Shown here: positions 20,552 through 28,718 of the stretch, piece by piece
How the letters are laid out: each line of letters opens with the position of its first letter
Position numbering within the stretch: the first letter of the stretch is position 1
Assembly: GCF_001425865.1 (NCBI RefSeq)
Contig: NZ_LMDS01000001.1
Span: forward strand, 632,507-696,506
DNA length: 64,000 nucleotides
Direction of reading: 5' to 3'
Origin: Rhizobacter sp. Root404
GTDB taxonomy: Bacteria; Pseudomonadota; Gammaproteobacteria; Burkholderiales; Burkholderiaceae_C
Notes under the pieces: generated by a model
Databases searched by the model: none
What the model was told of the DNA's origin: nothing
Seen by the model: only the letters and a program-made list of their open reading frames with translations
Translations under genes and position numbers: made by a program

Positions 20552-21148
20552 ATGTTGAAAAGGCTCTGCCGCTACATCGCCCACCGCCATGGACGCGGGA
20601 TTGGCCTCTATCGCGCCGTGTGCCAGCCGAGCGGCGAGGAGTGGGCGGCCTACCTGCGTCGACACGGTGGCCTGCACGCGATGGGCGAGGATTGCTCGAT
20701 CCAGACCAACGTGACCATCACCGACCCCGCCTACGTCACGCTCGGCGACAACGTGCGGCTGTCCGGCTGCACGCTGTTCGGGCACGACGGCGTGGTCAAC
20801 ATGCTGAACCGGGCCTATGGCCGCAAGCTCGACCGGGTCGGCCGGATCCGCATCGGCAACCACGTGTTCATCGGCCACGACTGCGTCGTGATGCCCGATG
20901 TCACGATCGGTGACTGCGTCGTCGTCGCGACCAACTCGGTCGTCACCTCGGACCTCGACGGCGGATTCGTCTACGCCGGGTCGCCGGCCAGGCCGATCGG
21001 CCGAGTCGACCAGTTGGTCGAGAAGCTGCAGCGCGACAGTGACGCCTATCCCTGGGCCCCGCTGATCGCCACGCGTCACGGTGGCTTCGACGCGGCGATG
21101 GAGCCGGTGCTGAAGCAGATGCGCGTCGCGCATTTCTACCAGGGTTGA
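20552..21148 (+). CDS. hexapeptide-repeat (left-handed beta-helix) acyltransferase
   Basis: The 198-aa protein has two runs of imperfect hexapeptides ([LIV]-G-x-x-x-x), at about residues 55-80 (ITDPAYVTLGDNVRL) and 105-135 (RIRIGNHVFIGHDCVVMPDVTIGD), the latter with the usual GxHxxI/V catalytic-type His in FIGHDC. It ends in a helical tail. Families with this fold transfer acetyl or other acyl groups from CoA or ACP to sugars, antibiotics or amino acids; the substrate cannot be read here. The start is set by AGGAG at 20541-20545, six bases before ATG. It lies 146 bp downstream of the giant protein on the same strand, so a role in surface-polysaccharide or adhesin-associated modification is possible but unproven. 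It contains no transmembrane segment, so it should be cytoplasmic. Confidence 0.85.
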   Translation: MLKRLCRYIAHRHGRGIGLYRAVCQPSGEEWAAYLRRHGGLHAMGEDCSIQTNVTITDPAYVTLGDNVRLSGCTLFGHDGVVNMLNRAYGRKLDRVGRIRIGNHVFIGHDCVVMPDVTIGDCVVVATNSVVTSDLDGGFVYAGSPARPIGRVDQLVEKLQRDSDAYPWAPLIATRHGGFDAAMEPVLKQMRVAHFYQG

Positions 21149-21152
21149 GTAC

Positions 21153-21180
21153 TGGTCCCGCGGACAGATTCGAGCCTTTA
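21153..21180 (-). pseudogene. degraded tRNA 3'-end remnant (possible attachment-site relic)
   Basis: Read on the minus strand, this stretch carries a T-loop-like CTCGAAT, then CCGCGGG, A and CCA, as at a tRNA 3' end. It matches the 3' end of the tRNA-Arg at 22138 in about 24 of 28 positions with one 2-nt gap, in the same orientation. The T stem no longer pairs properly and no 5' half follows, so it is not a working tRNA. Confidence 0.4.
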
Positions 21181-21237
21181 CGGCCGTACTCCCGCTTGTC
21201 CGGCTCTCTGGCGAGGGGATCCCGCCGCGCTCCAAGG

Positions 21238-21263
21238 AACAAGGGCCTCGACGGGCCCTTGTT
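21238..21263. terminator. hairpin between the convergent acyltransferase and PEP-CTERM genes
   Basis: A 10-bp perfect stem AACAAGGGCC/GGCCCTTGTT closes a 6-nt loop. It can serve both strands because the flanking genes converge. It is nested inside a wider 9-bp inverted repeat (GATCCCGCC at 21218-21226 and GGCGGGATC at 21287-21295), whose right arm covers the stop codon of the PEP-CTERM gene. Confidence 0.7.
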
Positions 21264-21293
21264 GAGATTGCCGCGTGCAGCGGCTCGGCGGGA

Positions 21294-21923
21294 TCAGATG
21301 GCCTTGCGGCGACGCACGGCCCAGGCGGTAATGGCAAGACCAGCCAGCATCAGCGCATAGGTTTCAGGTTCCGGAACGGGCGGCGTTGTCGGCGGAACAG
21401 TCGCACTATCGACACCTGACAGGCGCACGCTCCAGAAGGTGCCCTTTTGATTCAGCCTCGGGGCGTTGCAGTCGGCGGCTGCCGGTTGGCACCAATCCGC
21501 GATCGCAATTGGCGTCGTGCCGTCGAGCTGGAAACCTTGGCTGAGCGTGTTGCCGGCAGCGAAGTTGGGGAACGCTGCGACAGTGAACAGGTAGTCCCCG
21601 GCGGCGAGCGACGGAAGCACGAAACCCGAGTCATAGTAGGTCTGGGTGCTCGGGTCGATCGAGGCGTTGTCGTCGTTCTCACCCATGAGCGTCCCGCCCG
21701 CGCTCACATTCCAGAGCGCGGTGATCGGGTCGAAGTTGATCCCGTTCAGGAAGGAATCCGTCCAGACCGCGACGTTGGTCGCCGCGTTGTCGAGGTGGAA
21801 CGCCACCTGGATAACGTCGGTGTTGTTGGTGATGTTGCCGGTGAAGTGGAAGTCCGAGGCGTTTGCAGATGTGGCAAAGGCGGCGAGTGCGAAGGTGGAA
21901 AGTACAGACGCGAGCGATTTCAT
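21294..21923 (-). CDS. PEP-CTERM sorting-domain exported protein (DVUA0089-like)
   Basis: The 209-aa product starts with a signal peptide (MKSLASVLSTFALAAFATSANA, cut predicted after ANA). The middle (FHFTGNITNNTDVIQVAFHL, then WTDSFLNGINFDPITALWN) matches the pattern of DVUA0089-type PEP-CTERM proteins. It ends with VPEPETYALMLAGL, a hydrophobic helix and RRRKAI, the exosortase recognition tripartite tail. Known family behaviour is export, cleavage by exosortase and release or anchoring in the extracellular matrix; no exosortase gene is in view. ATG at 21923 is preferred over upstream in-frame starts because AGGGA lies 6 nt upstream and the signal peptide begins exactly there. The gene and its upstream region are visibly less GC-rich than the neighbourhood, and it lies between a tRNA and a tRNA-like remnant, which hints at acquisition. 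Confidence 0.88.
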   Translation of the reverse strand: MKSLASVLSTFALAAFATSANASDFHFTGNITNNTDVIQVAFHLDNAATNVAVWTDSFLNGINFDPITALWNVSAGGTLMGENDDNASIDPSTQTYYDSGFVLPSLAAGDYLFTVAAFPNFAAGNTLSQGFQLDGTTPIAIADWCQPAAADCNAPRLNQKGTFWSVRLSGVDSATVPPTTPPVPEPETYALMLAGLAITAWAVRRRKAI

Positions 21924-22137
21924 TGTTTTCCCTGGTTTTCGAGCGATTGAGGAAGTACTTCGCAGGTGCATGCCAAGTTGTTGGCTCTCGGCATCAAGCG
22001 AAAGTCTCTTCGTGCACAAATGCCGAGACCATCCCGTGAATGCGGGTATCTCGAAGGCTTGCCGCTTCGCGGCCAGAGCGCGTGTGTTGGCGTGCGCCTT
22101 GAGCGTCATCACGTCAGACGCCCGGCCTTCTCGGAGC

Positions 22138-22212
22138 TGGTCCCGCCGACAGGAATCGAACCTGTATTTGCCGCTTAGGAGGCGGCCGTTCTATCCATTG
22201 AACTACGGCGAG
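22138..22212 (-). tRNA. tRNA-Arg (anticodon CCT)
   Basis: A full cloverleaf is present on the minus strand: acceptor CTCGCCG/CGGCGGG with one G-U pair, D stem GTTC/GAAC, anticodon stem GCCGC/GCGGC with loop CTCCTAA (anticodon CCT, reading AGG), T stem ACAGG/CCTGT with loop TTCGATT, discriminator A and an encoded CCA. Length is 75 nt with CCA. AGG is a rare codon in this high-GC genome. The gene stands alone. Confidence 0.95.
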
Positions 22213-22415
22213 GGAGGCGAGCGCTTGCCCGCGGCGCCGATTGTCGCCGACCGGCGCGATCCGGCCGGCGGACGCCTGGCACGGCGCTGTGGCGTGCGAC
22301 TGTCACCGCAGTTAACAGTCGTCGACTCCTACACGCTGCCGGGCAGCTGTTACTTCGCTGCAACGCGGGAACCGGGCAAGATGGCCTCATCGAACGCACT
22401 GAAAGGCGGCTCCCG

Positions 22416-22625
22416 ATGAACATGCAGACCAAATCCAGCGCAGCGCACCAGAACGTGCATGGGCGGGCTGCGCGTCAATCGAGCCGCCAGGCCGGGTCGG
22501 TGCCGCTGACCACGACGCGCCGCGCTCGCATGCTGGGCTGGGTCAACGGCAGCGAAGGCGAAAGCCGCGAGCAGTTCCTCGACAGCGATGCCGCCGGGCT
22601 GCACGAGGCCGGCGAGCGCCGCTGA
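22416..22625 (+). CDS. small hypothetical protein
   Basis: This 69-codon frame begins with ATG behind GAAAGG (22401-22406). The product is hydrophilic, rich in Arg, Ser and Ala in the first half and acidic near the end (GSEGESREQFLDSD). It has no membrane segment or cysteine. It converges on tamB, whose stop is 26 bp downstream. I recognise no family; in this high-GC region a frame of this length can arise by chance, so coding status is uncertain. Confidence 0.35.
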   Translation: MNMQTKSSAAHQNVHGRAARQSSRQAGSVPLTTTRRARMLGWVNGSEGESREQFLDSDAAGLHEAGERR

Positions 22626-22650
22626 CTGCACTCGCCCCTGAGCCAGCCCG

Positions 22651-25600
22651 CTACTTCCAGCGCCAGGTCCAGATCACGTCGAACGAGTTGTCGTCGCCCG
22701 ATTGCGCGCGCAGCGTCAGGCGTTGCGCGACTCGGTAGATGAGCTGGAAGCTCCCGGTCGTGGCGTTCAGGCCGCGCTCGTAGCCCACGTACCAGCGTTT
22801 CGACAACTGCTTGCCGAGCGCGATCACCGTCTCGCGCACTTCCCCGTCGGTCTGTCGCACCGAAATCTCGTCCAGGCCCAGCGCCTTGGTGATCTGATCG
22901 GTCGGCCCGCCGCCTTCGCCGGCCAGCAGCGCCAGCGCGGCGCGTTGCAGCAGCGCGGTGTCGGCGCGGCCGAGGCCGTCGCCTGCACGGCCCATCACCA
23001 GCCAGCTCAGCTTGTCGATCTCGGACAGTTCGGGTTCGGAGAACAGGCGTACACGCGGGTTCGCCGCCGTGCCGCTGACCGCGACGCCGACGCGCACGTC
23101 CAGGTTCGGCCGGGTGGCCTCGATGTCGAGCCTCGGGTTCTCGATCGGGCCGCTGAACGCGATCAGACCGCGGTCGATCGTCAGCTTCTGGCCGTACGCG
23201 GCGTAGGTGCCGTTTTCGGCGCGCACGGTGCCGACGACCGCGAGCCGCCCACCCGGCGCGGTGACGTGGAGTTCGCCGCGCAGCCCGGCGTCCAGCCCGC
23301 GACCGCGCACCCGCAGCGCGTCGCCGAGCGTCACCCGCAGATCGAGGTTGACGGCCCGGGCCGGCGTCACGGCGGGCAGCGGTGATGGCGTCGGCGCGGC
23401 GGCGGCCGACGCGGCGGCCGCCGGTGACGCCGCGCCCTGCGCGCGCACGACGCTGACGTCGCTGGCCAGCGCGGGCGCGTCGCTGCGGGTGAAGTCGATC
23501 AGGCCCTCGTCGACGTTGAAGCGGCCGTCGAACGCAACGGTCTTCGCGTCCAGGTTCAGCGTGCCGGCGCCGCTGGCAACGATCCGCCGGTCGACGCGGC
23601 CGAGCAGCTGGAACTTCTCGGCCTCGACGCGCAGCACGGCCTTCGGCGCCTCGCCCAGGCTCGCGTCGCCCGTCAGCCGCAGCGTGCCGCTGCCGCCCTT
23701 GGCGGTGAACCGCTCGATGCGCGCGGTGCTGCCCTGCAGGCGGATCGCGACGTCGCCGTCGCTGATGTTCACGCCCTCCAGGAAGTTGCGCACCGCCAGC
23801 TTCGATCCCTCGATCTGGCCGGTGTACTCGGGCGCGCCGAACCGGCCGCCGAAACTCGCGCTGGTGTGCAGCGTGCCGCCGAGTCGCCAGCCCGGCGGCA
23901 CCCAGTTGCCCCAGGCGCCGAGGTCGTCGACGCGCAGCTCGAGCACGCCGCTGAGCGGCGCGTCGGCCGTCGGCCAAGTCGCCTGCGGCGATGTGCGCAC
24001 GACCTCGGCGCCGGCGACGACGCCGAGCGCGCTGCCGGCCAGGCCCTGCGTGAAGCTCCAGGTGCCGTCGGCCGCGTTGAGGCCGAAGCGCAGGTCGGTC
24101 AGGCCGAGGGCGCGGGTGCCGAGCTCGTCGGTCACGGTCAGGTCGCCGCTGCGGCGTTCGATGACCACGTCGGCGCTGAACCCGGGCGCGCTGCGGATCT
24201 TCGCGTGGCCGGCGATCGCCAGGTCGCCGCCCCAGCCGAAGTCGGGCTGCGCGCGGGCCAGCAGCGGGGCGATGCGCAGCGGCTCCAGGTCCGCCTCGGC
24301 CTCGATCTGCGCGAAGCCGCCGGGCTGCGCCGCGGCCTGCCAGGCGATGCGGCTCCAGCGCAGCGCGCCGCCGAGCATCTCCACGCGGCCCGGTTGCACG
24401 GTCGCACGCGCCGGCCCACCGCCCCACAGCACCTCGAGCGCGACGTTCTGGGTGTGCACGAGCGGCGCGCTGCCGGGACTGCTGTTGCGCAGGTCCAACT
24501 GCTGCAGCGTGCCGCGCCAGCCGGCGAGGGCTGCGCCGGCCGTGTCGACGAGGCCGCCCTGCGCCTGCAGGACCGCCACTGTCCGCGAGCCGGCCGGGCT
24601 CGCGCCGCCGCCCTGCATCGATTCGGCCCAGGCCGGCGGCCGCGCCTTCGATTCGGCGCGCACGGCCAGCGTGTGGGCGCGGCCGGTGCCCTGGAGCTGC
24701 AGCGTCAGGCTGTCGAGCGACGGGCCCGCTGCGCCGCCCTGTGTCAGCGCCATCTGCGTCACGCTGCCGTTCGCGACGACCGGCGCCGTCGCCGAGGTGC
24801 CGATCGTCCAGCTTGCCTGCGCGCGTTGCAGGCTCAGCGCGCCGGCGCGCAGCGCGCTCGCGTCGAGCTCGCCCTGCGTCGACAGCGCGGGCCAGCGGCC
24901 GGTGATGCGGGCCTTCGCGTTCAGCGCGCCGGCGAGCGTCGTGTCGGCGCCGGCGGGCTGGAAAAGCTGGAACACCGGCGCGAGCCGGGCGAGGGCGGGT
25001 CCGTCGACCCGCACGTCCCAGACGTCCGAGGCGCCACTGCCGCTGGTGGCGACGCGGCCCTCGGCCCGCAGCGCGTTGCCGTCGGCATCGAGCGTCACGC
25101 TGGCCTGCGCAGAGGCGCCGGCGCCGGTGCGCAGGTTCGCCTCGCCGGTCATCGGCACGCCGCCCAACAGGCTCCTGGTGAGCTTGACGCCGCCCTGTCC
25201 GCGCAGGGCGGCCAGCAAGTCGGTCGGTGGCAGCGATGCGGCTGCGCTCGGCAGCTCCACCGCCACGTCGCCGGTCGCGTTCAGGCGCGTGACTGCGCGG
25301 CGCCACGGTGAATCGTCGCGCCCCGGCCACCACACCGCGGGGTCGAAGTCGACCAGCGTCGCCTGGGCCTTGATCGCCCACGGCGCCTCCGGGCTCGCGT
25401 GCGTGACGATCCCGTCGAGCGTCGCGCGCGCGCCGCCCGTGGAGGCGACGAACTTGCGCAGTTCGATGCGCTGCGCGTGCACGCGCGCGTCGAGCTCGAG
25501 GCGCACCGCGCGGCTCGCGCCGCGGTCGCGCACCTGGCCGGCGAGCGTCGCGGCGATGTCGACGGTGGGATCGCGAGACGCGCCGCCGGCCAGCGTCAGC

Positions 25601-26832
25601 GGGCCGTTCAGCTGCATGACCGGCGCGCGCGCGTCGAGCAACGCGGGCTGCAGCGCGCTCATCGTCGCCGCGAGATTCCAGCGCTGCGGGGGCCAGCGAC
25701 CCGTGCCGGTGAGTCGGCCCGCGCTCGCTTGCGGCGTGCCGAGGTCGGCCTCGAACGCGCGCAGGTCCAGTTCGCTGGGCTGATCGGGCCGCGCCGCGAG
25801 TTCCAGCTTCAGCGTGCGCAGCGGCAGGCGGCCTTCGTTCCAGCGGCCGGGCAGCGCGTTCGAGAGATCGATCGACACGTCGGCCGGGCGATCCGCGGCG
25901 GTGCTGGCCGCGATGGCCCGCATCGTCAGTGCCGTCGCCGGGGCGGCGCTCGCGAAGGCGGAGAGGTCGAGCGCCTGTGCGCTGGCCTGCAGCTCGCCGA
26001 GCGGCCACGCGGCGAACGGCCGAAGCGCGGCGCGCACGTCGAGCGCTTGCGCCGCGTGATCGGCCGACGGCGCGGCGCGCAGCGTCGCCTGCAGCTGCGG
26101 CGAGGCGAGCGGGCCGGCGAGCGTGGCGTTCGCGTTCCACGCGGGCATCCCCTCAGCGGCCTGCTGCGCGAGCGCGACCCGGGCGTCCAGCGCCAGCGGT
26201 CCGCCGGTGCCGATGCGGGCATCGCCGCTGGCTTTCAGCCGGTCCCAGCTCAGCGCGAGGCGGCTGACGCGGTGTTCGGCACCGTCGTTCGCGCCGAGGT
26301 GGACCTGCGCCGACACGTCGCGAATCGGCTGCGCGCCGAGCGGGGTGGCGCGCAACTCGCCGATGCGCAGCGCGCGCAGCTCGAGCTCGATCGGCAGGCG
26401 CAGGTCGGTGGGCGCCTGCGCCGGCTCGGCGCGGGTCGACGGCGCGATCGCGATGTCCACGCGCTTGACGTCGAGCGCCTCGATCGTGATGCGCACCCAG
26501 CGCGGCGCCGCGGCGCGCTCGATGCGCAGGCCGCGCCAGGTGGGCTCCTGCAGCGTCAGCGTGTCGCTTCCGTCAGGCAGCGGGATGGTCACGCGGCGGG
26601 CCGCGAAGTCGCCGATCAGGCTGCCGCGCGGCCCATCGATCCGAATGCCCGGCACCACGGACGCGAGCCAGGCGCTCCCGCGCTCGCTGCGCACCGCCCA
26701 CCAGCCGCCCGCGACGAGCGTGAGCACCAGCGCCACCACGACGCCCAGGATGCAGGCCGCGATCAGGCGGCCGCGGCGTCCGCGCCGCGGCGCAGCGGCC
26801 GGCGCGTCGCGCGGCGTGCTCGGCTCGTCCAT
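22651..26832 (-). CDS. tamB: translocation and assembly module protein TamB
   Basis: The 1393-aa protein has a short basic cytoplasmic start, one membrane anchor (about residues 22-45, LIAACILGVVVALVLTLVAGGWW) and then an enormous beta-rich periplasmic body. It ends in the TamB/DUF490 domain: GRLAVVGTVRAENGTYAAYGQ, then LDIEATRPNLDVRVGVAVSG, and a C-terminal FDVIWTWRWK strand able to dock on the TamA barrel. TamB bridges the inner membrane to TamA in the outer membrane and helps insert certain outer-membrane proteins or move phospholipids. The start at 26832 is fixed by a TGATG junction: its ATG shares one base with the tamA stop. A longer in-frame extension upstream is the shadow of tamA. 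Length is near the usual 1250-1400 aa. The C-terminal half contains an Ala/Pro-rich linker at about 23340-23440. Confidence 0.93.
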   Translation of the reverse strand: MDEPSTPRDAPAAAPRRGRRGRLIAACILGVVVALVLTLVAGGWWAVRSERGSAWLASVVPGIRIDGPRGSLIGDFAARRVTIPLPDGSDTLTLQEPTWRGLRIERAAAPRWVRITIEALDVKRVDIAIAPSTRAEPAQAPTDLRLPIELELRALRIGELRATPLGAQPIRDVSAQVHLGANDGAEHRVSRLALSWDRLKASGDARIGTGGPLALDARVALAQQAAEGMPAWNANATLAGPLASPQLQATLRAAPSADHAAQALDVRAALRPFAAWPLGELQASAQALDLSAFASAAPATALTMRAIAASTAADRPADVSIDLSNALPGRWNEGRLPLRTLKLELAARPDQPSELDLRAFEADLGTPQASAGRLTGTGRWPPQRWNLAATMSALQPALLDARAPVMQLNGPLTLAGGASRDPTVDIAATLAGQVRDRGASRAVRLELDARVHAQRIELRKFVASTGGARATLDGIVTHASPEAPWAIKAQATLVDFDPAVWWPGRDDSPWRRAVTRLNATGDVAVELPSAAASLPPTDLLAALRGQGGVKLTRSLLGGVPMTGEANLRTGAGASAQASVTLDADGNALRAEGRVATSGSGASDVWDVRVDGPALARLAPVFQLFQPAGADTTLAGALNAKARITGRWPALSTQGELDASALRAGALSLQRAQASWTIGTSATAPVVANGSVTQMALTQGGAAGPSLDSLTLQLQGTGRAHTLAVRAESKARPPAWAESMQGGGASPAGSRTVAVLQAQGGLVDTAGAALAGWRGTLQQLDLRNSSPGSAPLVHTQNVALEVLWGGGPARATVQPGRVEMLGGALRWSRIAWQAAAQPGGFAQIEAEADLEPLRIAPLLARAQPDFGWGGDLAIAGHAKIRSAPGFSADVVIERRSGDLTVTDELGTRALGLTDLRFGLNAADGTWSFTQGLAGSALGVVAGAEVVRTSPQATWPTADAPLSGVLELRVDDLGAWGNWVPPGWRLGGTLHTSASFGGRFGAPEYTGQIEGSKLAVRNFLEGVNISDGDVAIRLQGSTARIERFTAKGGSGTLRLTGDASLGEAPKAVLRVEAEKFQLLGRVDRRIVASGAGTLNLDAKTVAFDGRFNVDEGLIDFTRSDAPALASDVSVVRAQGAASPAAAASAAAAPTPSPLPAVTPARAVNLDLRVTLGDALRVRGRGLDAGLRGELHVTAPGGRLAVVGTVRAENGTYAAYGQKLTIDRGLIAFSGPIENPRLDIEATRPNLDVRVGVAVSGTAANPRVRLFSEPELSEIDKLSWLVMGRAGDGLGRADTALLQRAALALLAGEGGGPTDQITKALGLDEISVRQTDGEVRETVIALGKQLSKRWYVGYERGLNATTGSFQLIYRVAQRLTLRAQSGDDNSFDVIWTWRWK

Positions 26833-28718
26833 CAGAACGCGACGCCCACGCTGAGGTGCACACGCACCTGCTTGACCTGCTGGCCGTAGGCCACATCGAC
26901 GCGCAGCGGCCCGACGGGGCTGCGCCAGCGCAGGCCGACGCCGTAGCCGACAGCCGGCTTCATGTCCGTCCAGCGGTCGGCCGCGTTGCCGGCATCGACG
27001 AACGCCGCCCACCAGTACGCCGGGTACTTCGGCGAGATCGGGCGGGCGATCTCGACGCTGCCGGTCAGCAGCGTGCGGCCGCCGACCGTGATGCCGCGGA
27101 TCTCGGGGCCGAGCGTGCGGTAGCCGTAGCCGCGCACAGAGTCGTCGCCGCCGGCGCGGAACAGCAGCGTGTCGGGGATGCCGACCACGCTCTTCGCGAA
27201 CACCTGGCCCGCCTCGACCCGCGCGCTGCCGTACCAGCCGTTGCCGAACGGCTCGTAGTAGGTGAGCCTCGCGTAGGCGCGGCCGAACGGTCCCTTGCTG
27301 GTCTCGAGCGGATCGCCGAACACCGAGCGGCTGCCACGCGCAACCCCGAGCGCGGCCTGCGCCGAGGTGGTCAGCCCCTTGGTGGGCAGCAGCACGTTGT
27401 CGACGTCGCGGAAGATCCAGTGCGAGTTGACCGACACGGCATCGCCCTGGCTGGCCAGGTCGGCGGCGTCGACGCGCGCGTGGGCGATCTCGGCGAACAG
27501 CAGGCGCTCGATGCGGCCGGTGTCCTGCGCGCGGCCGATGCGGGCGTTCCAGCCGAGCTGCTGCTGGTCGTCGACCGTCAGCTTCGAGGCCGACCCGGAG
27601 ACGAGGTTGCGGTACAAGCCCTCGAGTGGGTAGGTGCTCAGCTCGCCGTCCCAGCTCTTGTTCTCCGGACCGTACTGGACCTTGTTCTTCGCGATCAGCG
27701 GCCGGTCGAACACGCGCCGGTTGGTGTGCTCGACGGACACGCGCGGCCCGGTGTTGGCGCTGTAGCCGATGCCGATCGTGGCCTGGTGCTGCGTCAACTC
27801 CTTGACACGCACCAGCACCGGCGCGGCGCCCGCGGTGGCCGGGTCGGCATCGAGCTCGACCGAGGCACCCTCGAACAGCCCGAGCTTCTGCAGCCGCTCC
27901 TGGAAGTCCAGCAAGGTCTTCTCGCTGTACGGGTCGCCCGGACCGAAGGTGGACAGGCGCCGGATCGCGTCCTCGCCGTAGCGTTTCGCGCCCTCGATGC
28001 GCAGAGTGCCGAGCTGATAGAGCGGGCCGCTGTCGAGCACCACCGCCAGGTCGGCGCGGTTCTCCGGCGCATCGACCCGGGCCTGGGTGCTGCTCCAGGT
28101 CGCGGCGGCGTAGCCGTCGGCGCGCAGCCGCGCCAGCGTCGCGTTCTTCGCGTCGGTCCACGCGCCTTGACGGAACGGGTCGCCGGGTCGCAGCGGCCAC
28201 TGCGCGCGCAGCGCGGCGATCTCGCGTTGCGCCGCGACGTTGCCCGCCACGTTCGCCGTCTGCAGCGGGCCGCTGGCCTCGACGCTGACCGCGTGCACGG
28301 TCGCGCGCGGGCCGGGCACCACCGTCACCCGCAGCAGCGGCAGGCCGGCCTCGCTGCCGGCGCGCTCGGCGGTCACGACGGCATTGAAGTAGCCCTCGGT
28401 CTCGAGCAGTCCGCGCGCCTGCGCCGGGGCGGCGCGCAGCAGGCGTTCGAGTTCGGCGGCGTTGATCGCGTCGGTCGCGGGCGCGTTCTGGAACCGCGCG
28501 AGGTCGAGGTAGTTCAGCAGCAGCGCGCGCAGCGGGCCGGGCGCCTGCACGTCGAGCCGGTACTCGGCGCGGTCGACCGGCGCGGAAGCGGCGCCGGCAG
28601 GCGCCGCCGCAGCGTCGTCGCGCGCGCCGCCCAGACCGAACGGCAGGCTGGCACAGCCGGCCAGCACCGCGGCTGCGCCCGCCAAGCACGCGGTGCGCAG
28701 CACGCCCGCCAAGGTCAT
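26832..28718 (-). CDS. tamA: TamA, Omp85-family outer-membrane assembly protein with a lipobox
   Basis: This is the 628-aa Omp85 partner of TamB. After the signal come three POTRA-like modules (residues about 48-285, including GTLRIEGAKRYGEDAIRRL) and a C-terminal 16-strand-type barrel domain with the hallmark LLFRAGGDDSVRGYGYRTLGP (lid-lock VRGY motif) and a final aromatic (VGVAF). The N-terminus MTLAGVLRTACLAGAAAVLAGC carries a lipobox (LAGC, Cys22), so it may be a lipidated barrel rather than a plain signal peptidase I substrate. ATG 28718 is chosen because it gives the signal peptide and overlaps the upstream VWA stop as ATGA. Cotranscription VWA-tamA-tamB is likely from these overlaps. 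Confidence 0.93.
   Translation of the reverse strand: MTLAGVLRTACLAGAAAVLAGCASLPFGLGGARDDAAAAPAGAASAPVDRAEYRLDVQAPGPLRALLLNYLDLARFQNAPATDAINAAELERLLRAAPAQARGLLETEGYFNAVVTAERAGSEAGLPLLRVTVVPGPRATVHAVSVEASGPLQTANVAGNVAAQREIAALRAQWPLRPGDPFRQGAWTDAKNATLARLRADGYAAATWSSTQARVDAPENRADLAVVLDSGPLYQLGTLRIEGAKRYGEDAIRRLSTFGPGDPYSEKTLLDFQERLQKLGLFEGASVELDADPATAGAAPVLVRVKELTQHQATIGIGYSANTGPRVSVEHTNRRVFDRPLIAKNKVQYGPENKSWDGELSTYPLEGLYRNLVSGSASKLTVDDQQQLGWNARIGRAQDTGRIERLLFAEIAHARVDAADLASQGDAVSVNSHWIFRDVDNVLLPTKGLTTSAQAALGVARGSRSVFGDPLETSKGPFGRAYARLTYYEPFGNGWYGSARVEAGQVFAKSVVGIPDTLLFRAGGDDSVRGYGYRTLGPEIRGITVGGRTLLTGSVEIARPISPKYPAYWWAAFVDAGNAADRWTDMKPAVGYGVGLRWRSPVGPLRVDVAYGQQVKQVRVHLSVGVAF

Noticed and set aside
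22298..22320. GACTGT-N11-ACAGTC inverted repeat upstream of the 69-aa frame
   Set aside because: Arms of 6 bp with an 11-nt loop are expected by chance; no link to a regulator.
21646..22419. Plus-strand frames crossing the tRNA (ending ...PTGIEPVFAA or containing RRQESNLYLPL)
   Set aside because: These are translations of the antisense of tRNA-Arg, a well-known false-gene pattern.
26833..28689. Upstream in-frame extension of tamB
   Set aside because: It runs in the shadow of tamA; the TGATG junction and the membrane anchor set the tamB start at 26832.
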